A DNA stretch of 64,000 nt from Flavobacterium cupreum (GTDB lineage: Bacteria > Bacteroidota > Bacteroidia > Flavobacteriales > Flavobacteriaceae), in assembly GCF_003996965.1 (NCBI RefSeq), contig NZ_QWDM01000004.1, forward strand, positions 199,527 through 263,526, read 5' to 3'. The position numbers and the translations under genes were made by a program. Numbering within the stretch: the stretch's first letter is position 1; each line of letters begins with the position of its first letter. Shown here piece after piece: positions 35,504-43,682 of this stretch. The notes beneath the pieces were generated by a model, which searched no databases, was not told where the DNA came from, and saw only the letters and a list, made by a program, of their open reading frames with translations.

Positions 35504-36136
35504 TTATAATTCTGTCCCAAGGCTTGATAATACGCTATCCAATTCGACAAAATGTTCTTTTGTATTTGCTGCATAAAATAATTGATTAGTAGCCTGCAAT
35601 ACAATCACATCATCGTCATAATTACCATAAAAGCATATTCCTTCAAGCCACTTCTTAAAGGAATATCCTTTATTTTTGAAGTTTTCACTAATAAATTTTA
35701 ATTCATGCTTTTCTAATTCATAAAATGTATTTTTTGGAAATTCCAATCCGAAACCTGCCTGAAGAAAAGCCATTGCAGTAAAAAAATCAGTTAAAGATTC
35801 TGTTTCCAGATACCATTGTTTTTCATCATAGCTCATGTAAACTGGCGGATTGTCTTTTAGCAAATCATCTTTGTGGATTCCCCAAACACAAGCTTTTTGA
35901 TTTTCAGAATAGAATATTAAGTAATCCGTATGCTTATAATATTGAAGACGTTCCGGTATAATTAATAAATCTTGCGTATGATTTAAATTTTGAACTTTTC
36001 CTAATTCAGCATAGTAATCAACTAATATCCCGGGAAGTTTCCCAAAGATGTTTTTAACCGTTTGAATTTCATCATTACTAAAACCATTAGTTTCTGTAAT
36101 ATGAAATAGTTTTTTTATTATTGAAAAATCTGCCAT
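35504..36136 (-). CDS. SUKH/SMI1-KNR4-like protein, orphan
   Basis: This 210-residue protein resembles the SMI1/KNR4 (SUKH) family: an early segment LPGILVDYYAELGKV, then a strand pattern DYLIFYSENQKACVWGIHKDDL and NPPVYMSYDEKQWYLETESLTDFFTAMAFLQA. Many bacterial SUKH proteins neutralise contact-dependent toxins, but no toxin gene is nearby. ATG 36136 is chosen over an upstream TTG at 36145. It follows tadA by 15 bases, so it is probably cotranscribed. The family assignment is by pattern and moderately sure. Confidence 0.65.
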   Translation of the reverse strand: MADFSIIKKLFHITETNGFSNDEIQTVKNIFGKLPGILVDYYAELGKVQNLNHTQDLLIIPERLQYYKHTDYLIFYSENQKACVWGIHKDDLLKDNPPVYMSYDEKQWYLETESLTDFFTAMAFLQAGFGLEFPKNTFYELEKHELKFISENFKNKGYSFKKWLEGICFYGNYDDDVIVLQATNQLFYAANTKEHFVELDSVLSSLGTEL

Positions 36137-36151
36137 ACTATTCAATGTGAT

Positions 36152-36595
36152 TTATTTACGTCGCTCCACAAAAAAACGTTTCATCAAATCAGCCGCTTCG
36201 TTGGCCATAATTCCGGACACTACAGTCGTTTTAGGATGTAATTTGGTTCCCATAGTCATGAAACCACGTTGTTCATCGCGGGCACCAAATACAATTTTCG
36301 AAATCTGGCTCCAGTACAAAGCACCTGCACACATCTGGCAAGGTTCGAGTGTGACATACAACTTACAATCCTTAAGGTATTTTCCGCCTAAGAAATTTGC
36401 TGCGGCAGTAATTGCCTGCATTTCGGCATGAGCCGTAACATCATTTAATAACTCGGTGAGATTGTGACTTCTGGCAATTACTTTATCGGCAACAACGATT
36501 ATGGCTCCAACAGGAATTTCACCTTTATCAAAAGCCATTTCAGCTTCCTGCAAAGCTTTTTTCATAAAGTATTCGTCGGTGAAAGGATTTATCAT
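36152..36595 (-). CDS. tadA: tRNA adenosine(34) deaminase-type nucleoside deaminase
   Basis: This 147-residue zinc deaminase converts A34 to inosine in tRNA-Arg(ACG) if it is TadA. The motif HAE at 56-58 and PCQMC at 85-89 give His56, Cys86, Cys89 and catalytic Glu58. A longer frame to 36721 is open, but a -7 element at 36601-36608 ends only 5 bases before ATG 36595, so transcription would begin at or next to the ATG. Guanine deaminase is the alternative, but the N-terminal and C-terminal segments look like TadA. Confidence 0.88.
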   Translation of the reverse strand: MINPFTDEYFMKKALQEAEMAFDKGEIPVGAIIVVADKVIARSHNLTELLNDVTAHAEMQAITAAANFLGGKYLKDCKLYVTLEPCQMCAGALYWSQISKIVFGARDEQRGFMTMGTKLHPKTTVVSGIMANEAADLMKRFFVERRK

Positions 36596-36600
36596 AGTTG

Positions 36601-36608
36601 CAAAAATA
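36601..36608 (-). promoter_or_regulatory. Promoter -7 element of tadA, probably leaderless
   Basis: TATTTTTG on the minus strand ends 5 bases before the tadA ATG. With the usual few-base distance from -7 to +1, the mRNA would start at about the A of the ATG. Confidence 0.65.
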
Positions 36609-36872
36609 AGGTTTTTGAAATAATTTTCATTAGCTATACATACGAGAACACACGAATTGTTTCTAAACTCACAGCTGCCAATTGTACTTCGTGAGGCATT
36701 TTTTAAATTTAATCGCCTCAAATATTGAGCTTTTTTGAGGCGATTAACCGAAATAATCGCCTCATTTTACGCAAACTGCTATTTATGAACCTACGAAAGG
36801 ATCTATCATAGTTGAAAAGTTCATTTTTACTTTATATTTTTTTATTACATTTAAACACTGATATTTCAAATA

Positions 36873-37688
36873 ATGAATACAAAACGTACAATCACCATTC
36901 CGGAACCTTGTCATGAAAACTGGGACAAAATGACTCCAAAAGACACTGGAAAATTTTGTTTAAGCTGCACAAAAACCGTTGTTGATTTTACTTCAATGCT
37001 TCCTAATGAAATTCAGCATTTTTTTATCCAGAATCAAAACAACAGCGTTTGCGGCAGATTTAAGGAATCACAATTAGATCCAATCTCGATTCAGATTCCA
37101 AGCCGCCTTTTATATACTCAGACACAATATCATAAAATGTTTTTGCTTGCTTTATTTATTTCGATGGGAACGACTTTGTTTAGCTGTGCCGATAAAGAGG
37201 GGAACAAAAATAAAATTGATAAAATCGAGATTGTTGACAATACAGAACAAAATCAGGATGAAGAAACGTTTTCCTCCTGTTATGGACATGAAATCGAATC
37301 TAAAAAAGTAAAAAAAACAAAAACTCCCGAAGCATTTACACTCGGTATTGTAGTTCCTCGTAATACTATTCAGGAAGGAACTTTTAAGTATAATGTTATA
37401 TATAGTTCAAAGGATTTGGATGTTTTGCCCGTTCCGGAAACTGGAATGAAAAAATTTCTTGCCTTCTTTTCTAAAAACTATACTCCTTCAGACAAAACTG
37501 AAAAACCGCAAGGGAAAATATTGTTTATTATAGAAAAAGATGGCAGCTTAAGCAATTTTAATATCATTAAAAATACATCGCAAAAAAACGGAGAAGAAGC
37601 CATAAGGGTTTTACAAACGTCTCCAAAATGGATTCCCGGAAAATTAAACAATCGTATTGTCCGATCATCTTACATTTTACCAATATAA
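36873..37688 (+). CDS. TonB-like protein with N-terminal four-cysteine module (paralogue 1)
   Basis: This 271-residue protein has an unusual layout. An N-terminal module of ~80 residues holds four cysteines (13, 29, 32, 60) in PEPCHENWDKMTP, GKFCLSCTKTVVDF and VCGRF, which could bind a metal. A single hydrophobic segment at 89-105 ends in a lipobox-like LFSC. The C-terminal domain (about 205-271) is TonB_C-like (GKILFIIEKDGSLSNF; AIRVLQTSPKWIPGK). The Cys module would stay in the cytosol and the TonB domain in the periplasm. It lies 7 bases before its paralogue. The function is unknown. Confidence 0.72.
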   Translation: MNTKRTITIPEPCHENWDKMTPKDTGKFCLSCTKTVVDFTSMLPNEIQHFFIQNQNNSVCGRFKESQLDPISIQIPSRLLYTQTQYHKMFLLALFISMGTTLFSCADKEGNKNKIDKIEIVDNTEQNQDEETFSSCYGHEIESKKVKKTKTPEAFTLGIVVPRNTIQEGTFKYNVIYSSKDLDVLPVPETGMKKFLAFFSKNYTPSDKTEKPQGKILFIIEKDGSLSNFNIIKNTSQKNGEEAIRVLQTSPKWIPGKLNNRIVRSSYILPI

Positions 37689-37695
37689 TTAAATA

Positions 37696-38559
37696 ATGGA
37701 AAGAAAACCAAAAATAACTATTCCGGAACCCTGCAACGAAAACTGGGATAAAATGACTCCAAAAGACAATGGGAGATTTTGTTTAAGCTGCGCAAAAACC
37801 GTTGTGGATTTCACTACAATGCTTCCGGATGAAATTCAGCATTTTTTCATTCAGAATAAAAATATTTGCGGGAGATTTAAAAAATCGCAATTAGATTCAA
37901 TTACAATTCAAATTCCGAATCGTGCCTTATATATGCAGACACAGTATAATAAAATGTTCATACTGGCTTTATTTATAACTATGGGAACAACTTTATTTAG
38001 TTGTCAAAATAAAGACGGAAAGAAACAAAAAATTGACAATGTGGAAGTGGTGAAAGATACAGCAACTGAATTAGTAACTCTTGTTGGAAAAGTTCCAATT
38101 GATCCAACCGATACTGTTCATTCCCATGTTCCACCGCCTCCCCCGCCAAAAGCAGATCTGGTAAAATTTGTAAAACCGGTCACTAAAAATTGTACAAAAC
38201 CGACTAAAAATAAAGTAAAACCCTCGAATGAAGGTACTGAAGATGATTCTCTATTTGTTACTGGTGCGGTAATGCAAACCAACGCGGAATTCCCTGGAGG
38301 TATCGAACAATTTTATAACTTTTTCGGAAAAGAATTTAAAAATCCCGAAAACGTAAATGCTGCCAACAACAAATTCAGGATTTCTTTTGCCGTTGAAAAA
38401 GACGGTTCTTTAAGTTATCTTGAATCCACACCCGCTATTGACCAAACTATAGAAAAGGAAGTGATCCGGGTTTTAAAATTATGTCCAAAATGGCAGCCGG
38501 GAGAATCAAATGGAAAAAAAATAAAAATGCAATATTCTTTGCCAATAACGCTGCAATAA
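37696..38559 (+). CDS. TonB-like protein with N-terminal four-cysteine module (paralogue 2)
   Basis: This 287-residue paralogue keeps the same order: cysteines 13, 29, 32 and 58, a membrane segment ending LFSC, and a TonB_C-like end (FRISFAVEKDGSLSYLES; VIRVLKLCPKWQPGESNGK). It differs by a proline run (VPPPPPPKADL, about 150) like the spacer of TonB proteins, and a longer linker. The first 105 residues are much more similar between the two proteins than the linkers, so the Cys module and anchor are under the stronger constraint. It is cotranscribed with paralogue 1 and followed by dxs. Confidence 0.74.
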   Translation: MERKPKITIPEPCNENWDKMTPKDNGRFCLSCAKTVVDFTTMLPDEIQHFFIQNKNICGRFKKSQLDSITIQIPNRALYMQTQYNKMFILALFITMGTTLFSCQNKDGKKQKIDNVEVVKDTATELVTLVGKVPIDPTDTVHSHVPPPPPPKADLVKFVKPVTKNCTKPTKNKVKPSNEGTEDDSLFVTGAVMQTNAEFPGGIEQFYNFFGKEFKNPENVNAANNKFRISFAVEKDGSLSYLESTPAIDQTIEKEVIRVLKLCPKWQPGESNGKKIKMQYSLPITLQ

Positions 38560-38603
38560 ACATTCTGATAAATAGCTGAACACTAAAATTAAATTTAAAA
38601 CCG

Positions 38604-38611
38604 TAAATTTG
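38604..38611 (+). promoter_or_regulatory. Promoter -7 element for dxs
   Basis: TAAATTTG matches TAnnTTTG, 15 bases before the dxs ATG. Confidence 0.6.
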
Positions 38612-38625
38612 TTTTTTATAAAAAA

Positions 38626-40407
38626 ATGAAAAGCAATTTACTCTCCAACATAAGCAATCCGGCCGATTTACGTTTACTTGACGAAACGCAATTACCACAA
38701 TTGGCAAAAGAATTACGTGATTTTATCATTGATATTGTTTCGGTAAAAGAAGGACATTTGGGCGCGAGTTTAGGCGTTGTAGAACTCACAATTGCTTTGC
38801 ATTATGTTTTTAATACACCCGATGATTTACTGGTTTGGGATGTTGGCCATCAGGCTTACGGCCACAAAATCCTGACTGAAAGGCGAGAGAACTTCGATAC
38901 AAACCGGCAACTGGGCGGTATTTCGGGTTTCCCTAAAAGAAGCGAAAGCATTTATGACACTTTTGGTGTCGGGCACTCCTCTACTTCTATTTCTGCCGCT
39001 TTGGGAATGGCGATTGCCTCTCAGCTAAAAGGTGAAACCAACAAACAACATATTGCCGTGATCGGTGATGCTTCCATCGCATCAGGAATGGCTTTTGAAG
39101 GCCTGAATCATGCCGGAGTTACGGATGCCAATTTGCTGGTCATCCTTAACGACAATGCCATTGGTATTGATCCGAGCGTAGGTGCTCTTAAAAAATACCT
39201 TACCGCTGTAAAAGAAGGAAAGAATCCGAAGAAGAACAACATGATCAAATCTTTGAATTTTGATTATTCAGGTCCTATTGACGGTCATGATCTTCCAACT
39301 TTAATTAAAGAACTGAATCGTTTAAAAAATATAAAAGGCCCCAAATTTCTCCATATCGTCACCACAAAAGGAAAGGGACTGCAACAGGCTGAAGAAAATC
39401 AGGTAAAATATCATGCACCCGGAAAATTTGATGCTTCGACAGGAGAAATCCATTTGAAATCTGAAGAAAATTTACCGCCTAAATATCAGGATGTTTTTGG
39501 TTTAACGATTTTAGATTTGGCCCGAAAAAATAAAAAAATCATCGGAATTACGCCCGCCATGCCATCAGGAAGTTCCCTGAAGTTTATGATGGACGAAATT
39601 CCGGAACGCGCTTTCGACGTTGGAATTGCGGAACAGCATGCGGTTACGCTTGCGGCCGGAATGGCGACTCAGGGCATGATCGTTTATTGCAACATTTATT
39701 CGACATTTTTACAGCGTGCCTATGACCAGGTGATTCATGATGTGGCATTGCAGAACTTACCCGTAATTTTCTGCCTCGACCGCGCTGGTCTGGTGGGCGA
39801 AGACGGGGCAACCCATCACGGTGTTTATGACATTGCGTATTTGCGATGCATCCCGAACCTCATTATTTACGCTCCGATCAATGAAATTGCATTGCAAAAT
39901 ATACTTTACACCGCACAATCAGGCTTAGATCATCCGATTGCGATCCGATATCCGAGAGGAAGAGGGGTGCTTCCAAGGTGGGAAGTAGAAAATTTCGGAC
40001 ATTATGAAAATGTTAAAATTGGACAGGCAAATTGCCTGAAAAAAGGAACAAAAACAGCTGTTTTATCTACCGGAACTATTGGAAATAATGTGATCGATGC
40101 CTTAAATGAATGCTCGAATGCCGATGCCATTGCCCATTACGATTTTCCGTTTATCAAACCATTGGATATCAATTTATTAAAAGAAATATTTACCACGTTC
40201 GACACCATTTTTACTATCGAAGACGGAACGATAAACGGCGGTTTTGGAAGCTCCATTTTAGAATTTGCAGCTTCAAATAACTTCAGCAATCCGGTGAAAA
40301 TTTTAGGTATTCCTGACACGTTTATTGAGCATGGAACTGTCCTGCAGTTACAACAATTGTGCAAAATTGACGTTAAAAATTTATCAAAACTTTTTTCAAA
40401 CCATTGA
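38626..40407 (+). CDS. dxs: 1-deoxy-D-xylulose-5-phosphate synthase
   Basis: This 593-residue ThDP enzyme condenses pyruvate and glyceraldehyde 3-phosphate, the first step of the MEP isoprenoid pathway. The N-terminal domain has VWDVGHQAYGHKILT and GHSSTSISAALGMA. The ThDP/Mg motif is GDASIASGMAFEGLNHAG through NDN. The transketolase pyrimidine-binding domain has GIAEQHAVTLAAGMATQG. It is somewhat shorter than the ~620 residues of E. coli but complete. The 3' end contains what may be the promoter of the DUF3078 gene. Confidence 0.96.
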   Translation: MKSNLLSNISNPADLRLLDETQLPQLAKELRDFIIDIVSVKEGHLGASLGVVELTIALHYVFNTPDDLLVWDVGHQAYGHKILTERRENFDTNRQLGGISGFPKRSESIYDTFGVGHSSTSISAALGMAIASQLKGETNKQHIAVIGDASIASGMAFEGLNHAGVTDANLLVILNDNAIGIDPSVGALKKYLTAVKEGKNPKKNNMIKSLNFDYSGPIDGHDLPTLIKELNRLKNIKGPKFLHIVTTKGKGLQQAEENQVKYHAPGKFDASTGEIHLKSEENLPPKYQDVFGLTILDLARKNKKIIGITPAMPSGSSLKFMMDEIPERAFDVGIAEQHAVTLAAGMATQGMIVYCNIYSTFLQRAYDQVIHDVALQNLPVIFCLDRAGLVGEDGATHHGVYDIAYLRCIPNLIIYAPINEIALQNILYTAQSGLDHPIAIRYPRGRGVLPRWEVENFGHYENVKIGQANCLKKGTKTAVLSTGTIGNNVIDALNECSNADAIAHYDFPFIKPLDINLLKEIFTTFDTIFTIEDGTINGGFGSSILEFAASNNFSNPVKILGIPDTFIEHGTVLQLQQLCKIDVKNLSKLFSNH

Positions 40408-40453
40408 AAAGAATTATTTTGCAAAGCCAAAAAAAAATAAAAATTCAAGCCTA

Positions 40454-41458
40454 ATGAAATTATTTCGATTTACCCTTTTACTATTCCTTTTTACTTTTGC
40501 CACCACTATTTCTGCTCAAGGTATTATTAAAACTACTTTAGAACCCAATCAGGAGCCTGAGGCGCCTTCGAACTGGACCAAAAAAAATCAGCTTGGTTTT
40601 GACATCTCCGAAATTGCTTTTGTCAACTGGAGTGCGGGGGGAACAAGTTCTATTTCAGGTTTATTTAAAGGAGAATTCGCAAGGACGTATGTAAAAGGAA
40701 ATCACAAATGGTTTAACGAATTAATTGTGAAGTACGGCTTGAATAAGCAAGACGGAACCGAGCTTCGAAAAACAGACGACGCCCTTATTTTCAACTCCAC
40801 TTACGGTTTCAGAAAAGACACGACATCCAACTGGTATTATTCTGCCAAATATAATTTCAGCACGCAGTTTACGGACGGTTACAATTATCCGAACAGGGAT
40901 ATTGCCATATCGAGACCATTTGCACCGGCATATATCTTTTTAGGAGCCGGAGCTGAGAATTCAAATAAAGCCAAAAACAGGACTTTCTATTTCTCTCCAA
41001 TCACTTTAAAGACTACTTTGGTTTTAGACCAGTATTTAGCAGACCAGGGAGCATTTGGTGTTAAAAAAGCCGTTTACGCTCCGGATCCTCTTGATCCTGC
41101 CAACAATATTTTAATCGAGCAGGGACAAAAAGTAAAAGCTGAGTTTGGTATCTTACTTACGGCTTATATGAAAAATGAAATTTTCAAAAACATTTTCTAC
41201 GAAAACAGACTGAGTTTATATACCGATTACCTGAACAGATTTGGAAACGTTGATGTGGATTACGACACACGTCTGGATCTTGTTGTCAATGCGTATGTCA
41301 AAGCAAATATTGGAATTCATTTGGTGTACGACGATGACATCAAAACCAAAAAAGATGTCGTTGACCCGACAACCGGAACAACAAGCCAGGTAAATGACGG
41401 GCCAAGAGCGCAGCTGAGACAGGTTTTAGGTGTGGGTCTTGTGTATGCTTTTCAATAA
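40454..41458 (+). CDS. DUF3078 domain protein
   Basis: This 334-residue secreted protein has a signal peptide (LLLFLFTFATTISAQ; cleavage near 22). The following sequence, LGFDISEIAFVNWSAGGTSSISG, is the hallmark of DUF3078, a Bacteroidota family rich in aromatic beta strands and probably an outer-membrane barrel. The frame is open upstream to 40325 inside dxs, but only ATG 40454 gives the signal peptide. It is convergent with dgt, only one base apart. The function is unknown. Confidence 0.85.
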   Translation: MKLFRFTLLLFLFTFATTISAQGIIKTTLEPNQEPEAPSNWTKKNQLGFDISEIAFVNWSAGGTSSISGLFKGEFARTYVKGNHKWFNELIVKYGLNKQDGTELRKTDDALIFNSTYGFRKDTTSNWYYSAKYNFSTQFTDGYNYPNRDIAISRPFAPAYIFLGAGAENSNKAKNRTFYFSPITLKTTLVLDQYLADQGAFGVKKAVYAPDPLDPANNILIEQGQKVKAEFGILLTAYMKNEIFKNIFYENRLSLYTDYLNRFGNVDVDYDTRLDLVVNAYVKANIGIHLVYDDDIKTKKDVVDPTTGTTSQVNDGPRAQLRQVLGVGLVYAFQ

Positions 41459-41459
41459 A

Positions 41460-42806
41460 TTAATTCGGTTTTCTGCCGTTAATCATTTCGAATAATTCCA
41501 ACGCATTTCCATCTGTCAGAAGGGAAACATAATGACAGATATGAAGCAAACGCTCGTATAAATTTGTTTTCTCCAAATGGTGCTTTTCCGGCAGCATTTT
41601 CAGGAGCAATTTATCATAATTGGATGCTTTTCCTTCATATTTGTTATTGAAAGCAACAATGAATTTATCCAGTAAAGTCTGGATGATCTGATAACCGACA
41701 ATTTCTTTCTCGATCACTTCACGGCTCTGGTAGATTTTTTCAACACTTAATTTGATAATATCATCCATTTGGGCTTTGTATTTGCTTTTATCTGTCAAAG
41801 CGAAAGGAAATTTTCCAGCCAGGATTGCTTCTTCGTTTTCGATAAAAACATCCACTGCGTCACTGATTAAGGCACCAATTGCCAAGGCACGCAAATAGCT
41901 GATTCGGTCTTCCTTTGTTTCCAGTAATTTATATTTCGCTACGCCAATATTGTCTTTTACGAGTTTTATTAAATATTCCAAAGCGTAATCTTCAGATACC
42001 AGACCCAGATTGATTCCGTCTTCAAAATCTATGATGGTGTAGCAGATATCGTCTGCCGCTTCTACTAAATAGGCCAAAGGATGTCTTTCAAAACCGATAT
42101 CATCTCCTGATTTATTGGCGATCATTCCCATATCTTTGGCTACTTCTTCAAAAAAGGCTTTATCCGTCTGGAAGAAACCATATTTTTTATCGGCAATATT
42201 CTGAGTGGGCTTTTTAGGTAAACTTTCTTTCGGATATTTCATAAAAGCGCCCAGAGTTGCATAGGAAATTCTTAAACCGCCTTCAATTCCGGGACGGCTC
42301 GCTGTAAGGACTGAGAATCCGTTTGCGTTTCCTTCAAAATCGATTAAATCCTGCCACTGTTTGTCGGTCAGTTCTTTTTTATACTGCTTTCCGTTTCCTA
42401 TCGAAAAATATTCTCCGATCGCTTTCTCGCCTGAATGTCCGAAAGGCGGGTTTCCGATATCATGCGCCAGGGATGCAGCGGCTACGATGGCTCCAAAATC
42501 ATTCATGTGGTACCCATGAACTTCTTTGAGGTACGGATATTTTTCGATGATTTTTTTTCCAACCAGACGTCCCAGGGAACGCCCGACCACCGAAACTTCT
42601 AAACTGTGGGTAAGTCTTGTATGTACAAAATCTGTTTTGGAAAGCGGAATGACCTGCGTTTTATCCTGTAATGATCTAAAGGCGGACGAAAAGATAATAC
42701 GGTCATAATCTACCTCAAAACCCAATCGGGTATCGTCTTGTTCTATACGTAATCTTTTGCCGGTGTCGCCTTGCTTTTTAAGAGATAAAAGTTGTTCCCA
42801 GTTCAT
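41460..42806 (-). CDS. dgt: Deoxyguanosinetriphosphate triphosphohydrolase (HD domain)
   Basis: This 448-residue HD-family hydrolase releases triphosphate from dGTP or other dNTPs. The metal site has TRLTHSLEVSVVGRSLG (first His) and LAHDIGNPPFGHSGE (HD pair), with a further Asp in the EAADDICYTIIDFED helix. ATG 42806 is preferred over a TTG two codons upstream. A TATTTTTG element (42858-42865, minus strand) lies 52 bases upstream. It is a single gene between DUF3078 and the Lrp regulator. Confidence 0.92.
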   Translation of the reverse strand: MNWEQLLSLKKQGDTGKRLRIEQDDTRLGFEVDYDRIIFSSAFRSLQDKTQVIPLSKTDFVHTRLTHSLEVSVVGRSLGRLVGKKIIEKYPYLKEVHGYHMNDFGAIVAAASLAHDIGNPPFGHSGEKAIGEYFSIGNGKQYKKELTDKQWQDLIDFEGNANGFSVLTASRPGIEGGLRISYATLGAFMKYPKESLPKKPTQNIADKKYGFFQTDKAFFEEVAKDMGMIANKSGDDIGFERHPLAYLVEAADDICYTIIDFEDGINLGLVSEDYALEYLIKLVKDNIGVAKYKLLETKEDRISYLRALAIGALISDAVDVFIENEEAILAGKFPFALTDKSKYKAQMDDIIKLSVEKIYQSREVIEKEIVGYQIIQTLLDKFIVAFNNKYEGKASNYDKLLLKMLPEKHHLEKTNLYERLLHICHYVSLLTDGNALELFEMINGRKPN

Positions 42807-42857
42807 TTTCAATTTTAGATTTCAGATTATTGATTTTAGATTTTTTGATCTAAACAC

Positions 42858-42865
42858 CAAAAATA
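42858..42865 (-). promoter_or_regulatory. Promoter -7 element for dgt
   Basis: TATTTTTG on the minus strand. The rest of the gap to the Lrp gene (42866-43064) holds filler of the type GCGAATTTCACGAATTAATTT and ATCTGCGTAATCTGTGGC. Confidence 0.58.
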
Positions 42866-43064
42866 CGTTTTATTTTAGGACAATGCTGAATAAAAATAGG
42901 CCACCGATTAATTTGATTTAAAAAATTAAACGCTTTTTTCGCCGCGAATTTCACGAATTAATTTAAACACAATAACTTGCGGCAATTAGCGAAATTCGTA
43001 GCGAAAAAACCGAAACACCAATTAAAAAAATCATTATAATCTGCGTAATCTGTGGCAAAAAATA

Positions 43065-43526
43065 TTAAAACTCTAATGCCGTACTATGTTTGATTTCGCC
43101 CATTACAAAAATACTGTTGGTGTTTCCAATATTTTCGATGGTCGATAATTTATTCATTACAAAATCCTGATAACTAGACATATCCTGCACTAAAATCTTC
43201 AGCATAAAATCATAATCCCCGGCAATATTGTAACATTCAATAATTTCGGGAAGGGCCACAATATCTTTTACAAAATTGCTTCCGACATTTTTCGCATGTT
43301 CTTTTAAACGGACATTACAAAAAACGGTCATGCCGCGATTCATTTTTTTCTTGTCTAAAAGCGCCACGTATTTGGTAATATAGCCGTCACGTTCCAGTCT
43401 TTTGATACGTTCATAAACCGGCGTAACAGTCAGGAATAATTTGGCAGCAAGGTCTTTTGTGTTGATATTGGAGTTCTCCTGAAGGTGCTTCAGGATTTGC
43501 AAATCGGTTTTGTCCAGGTTTTCCAT
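43065..43526 (-). CDS. Lrp/AsnC family transcriptional regulator
   Basis: This 153-residue regulator has an N-terminal winged HTH (about 5-60; TDLQILKHLQENSNINTKDLA, then PVYERIKRLERDGYI) and a C-terminal RAM/ASNC effector domain (GDYDFMLKILVQDMSSYQDF). It is divergent from metE across a 156-base gap containing several inverted TCAGTA/TACTGA half-sites. A role in controlling metE and possibly metH is inferred. Methionine or another amino acid would be the expected effector. Confidence 0.93.
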   Translation of the reverse strand: MENLDKTDLQILKHLQENSNINTKDLAAKLFLTVTPVYERIKRLERDGYITKYVALLDKKKMNRGMTVFCNVRLKEHAKNVGSNFVKDIVALPEIIECYNIAGDYDFMLKILVQDMSSYQDFVMNKLSTIENIGNTNSIFVMGEIKHSTALEF

Positions 43527-43564
43527 AGTAATTTTTACGGCTAAAGGTTCCTTTTAAACATTTT

Positions 43565-43677
43565 ATCAGTAATATAATCTTTAAAATTACTTCTTAAAAA
43601 TACAATTTACTGAAATAAAGCCCAAATTTAAGTATTATAATCTAACACAGTACATTTGTTCAGTAAAAAATACTGAA
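43565..43677. promoter_or_regulatory. metE control region with promoter and inverted half-sites
   Basis: The -7 element TACATTTG (43651-43658, plus strand) is immediately followed by TTCAGTA-N5-TACTGAA (43659-43677), a perfect 7-bp inverted repeat covering the transcription start. Two further half-sites, ATCAGTAA (43565-43572) and TTACTGAA (43608-43615), lie upstream. The arrangement suits a multimeric Lrp-type regulator. The metE ATG is at 43683, so the leader is very short. Confidence 0.7.
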
Positions 43678-43682
43678 TCAAA

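Noticed and set aside
40325..40453. Upstream start for the DUF3078 protein inside dxs
   Set aside because: It would bury the signal peptide that starts at ATG 40454.
43527..43682. Cobalamin riboswitch upstream of metE
   Set aside because: The whole gap is 156 bases, the promoter lies only 25 bases before the ATG, and no B12-box sequence is visible.
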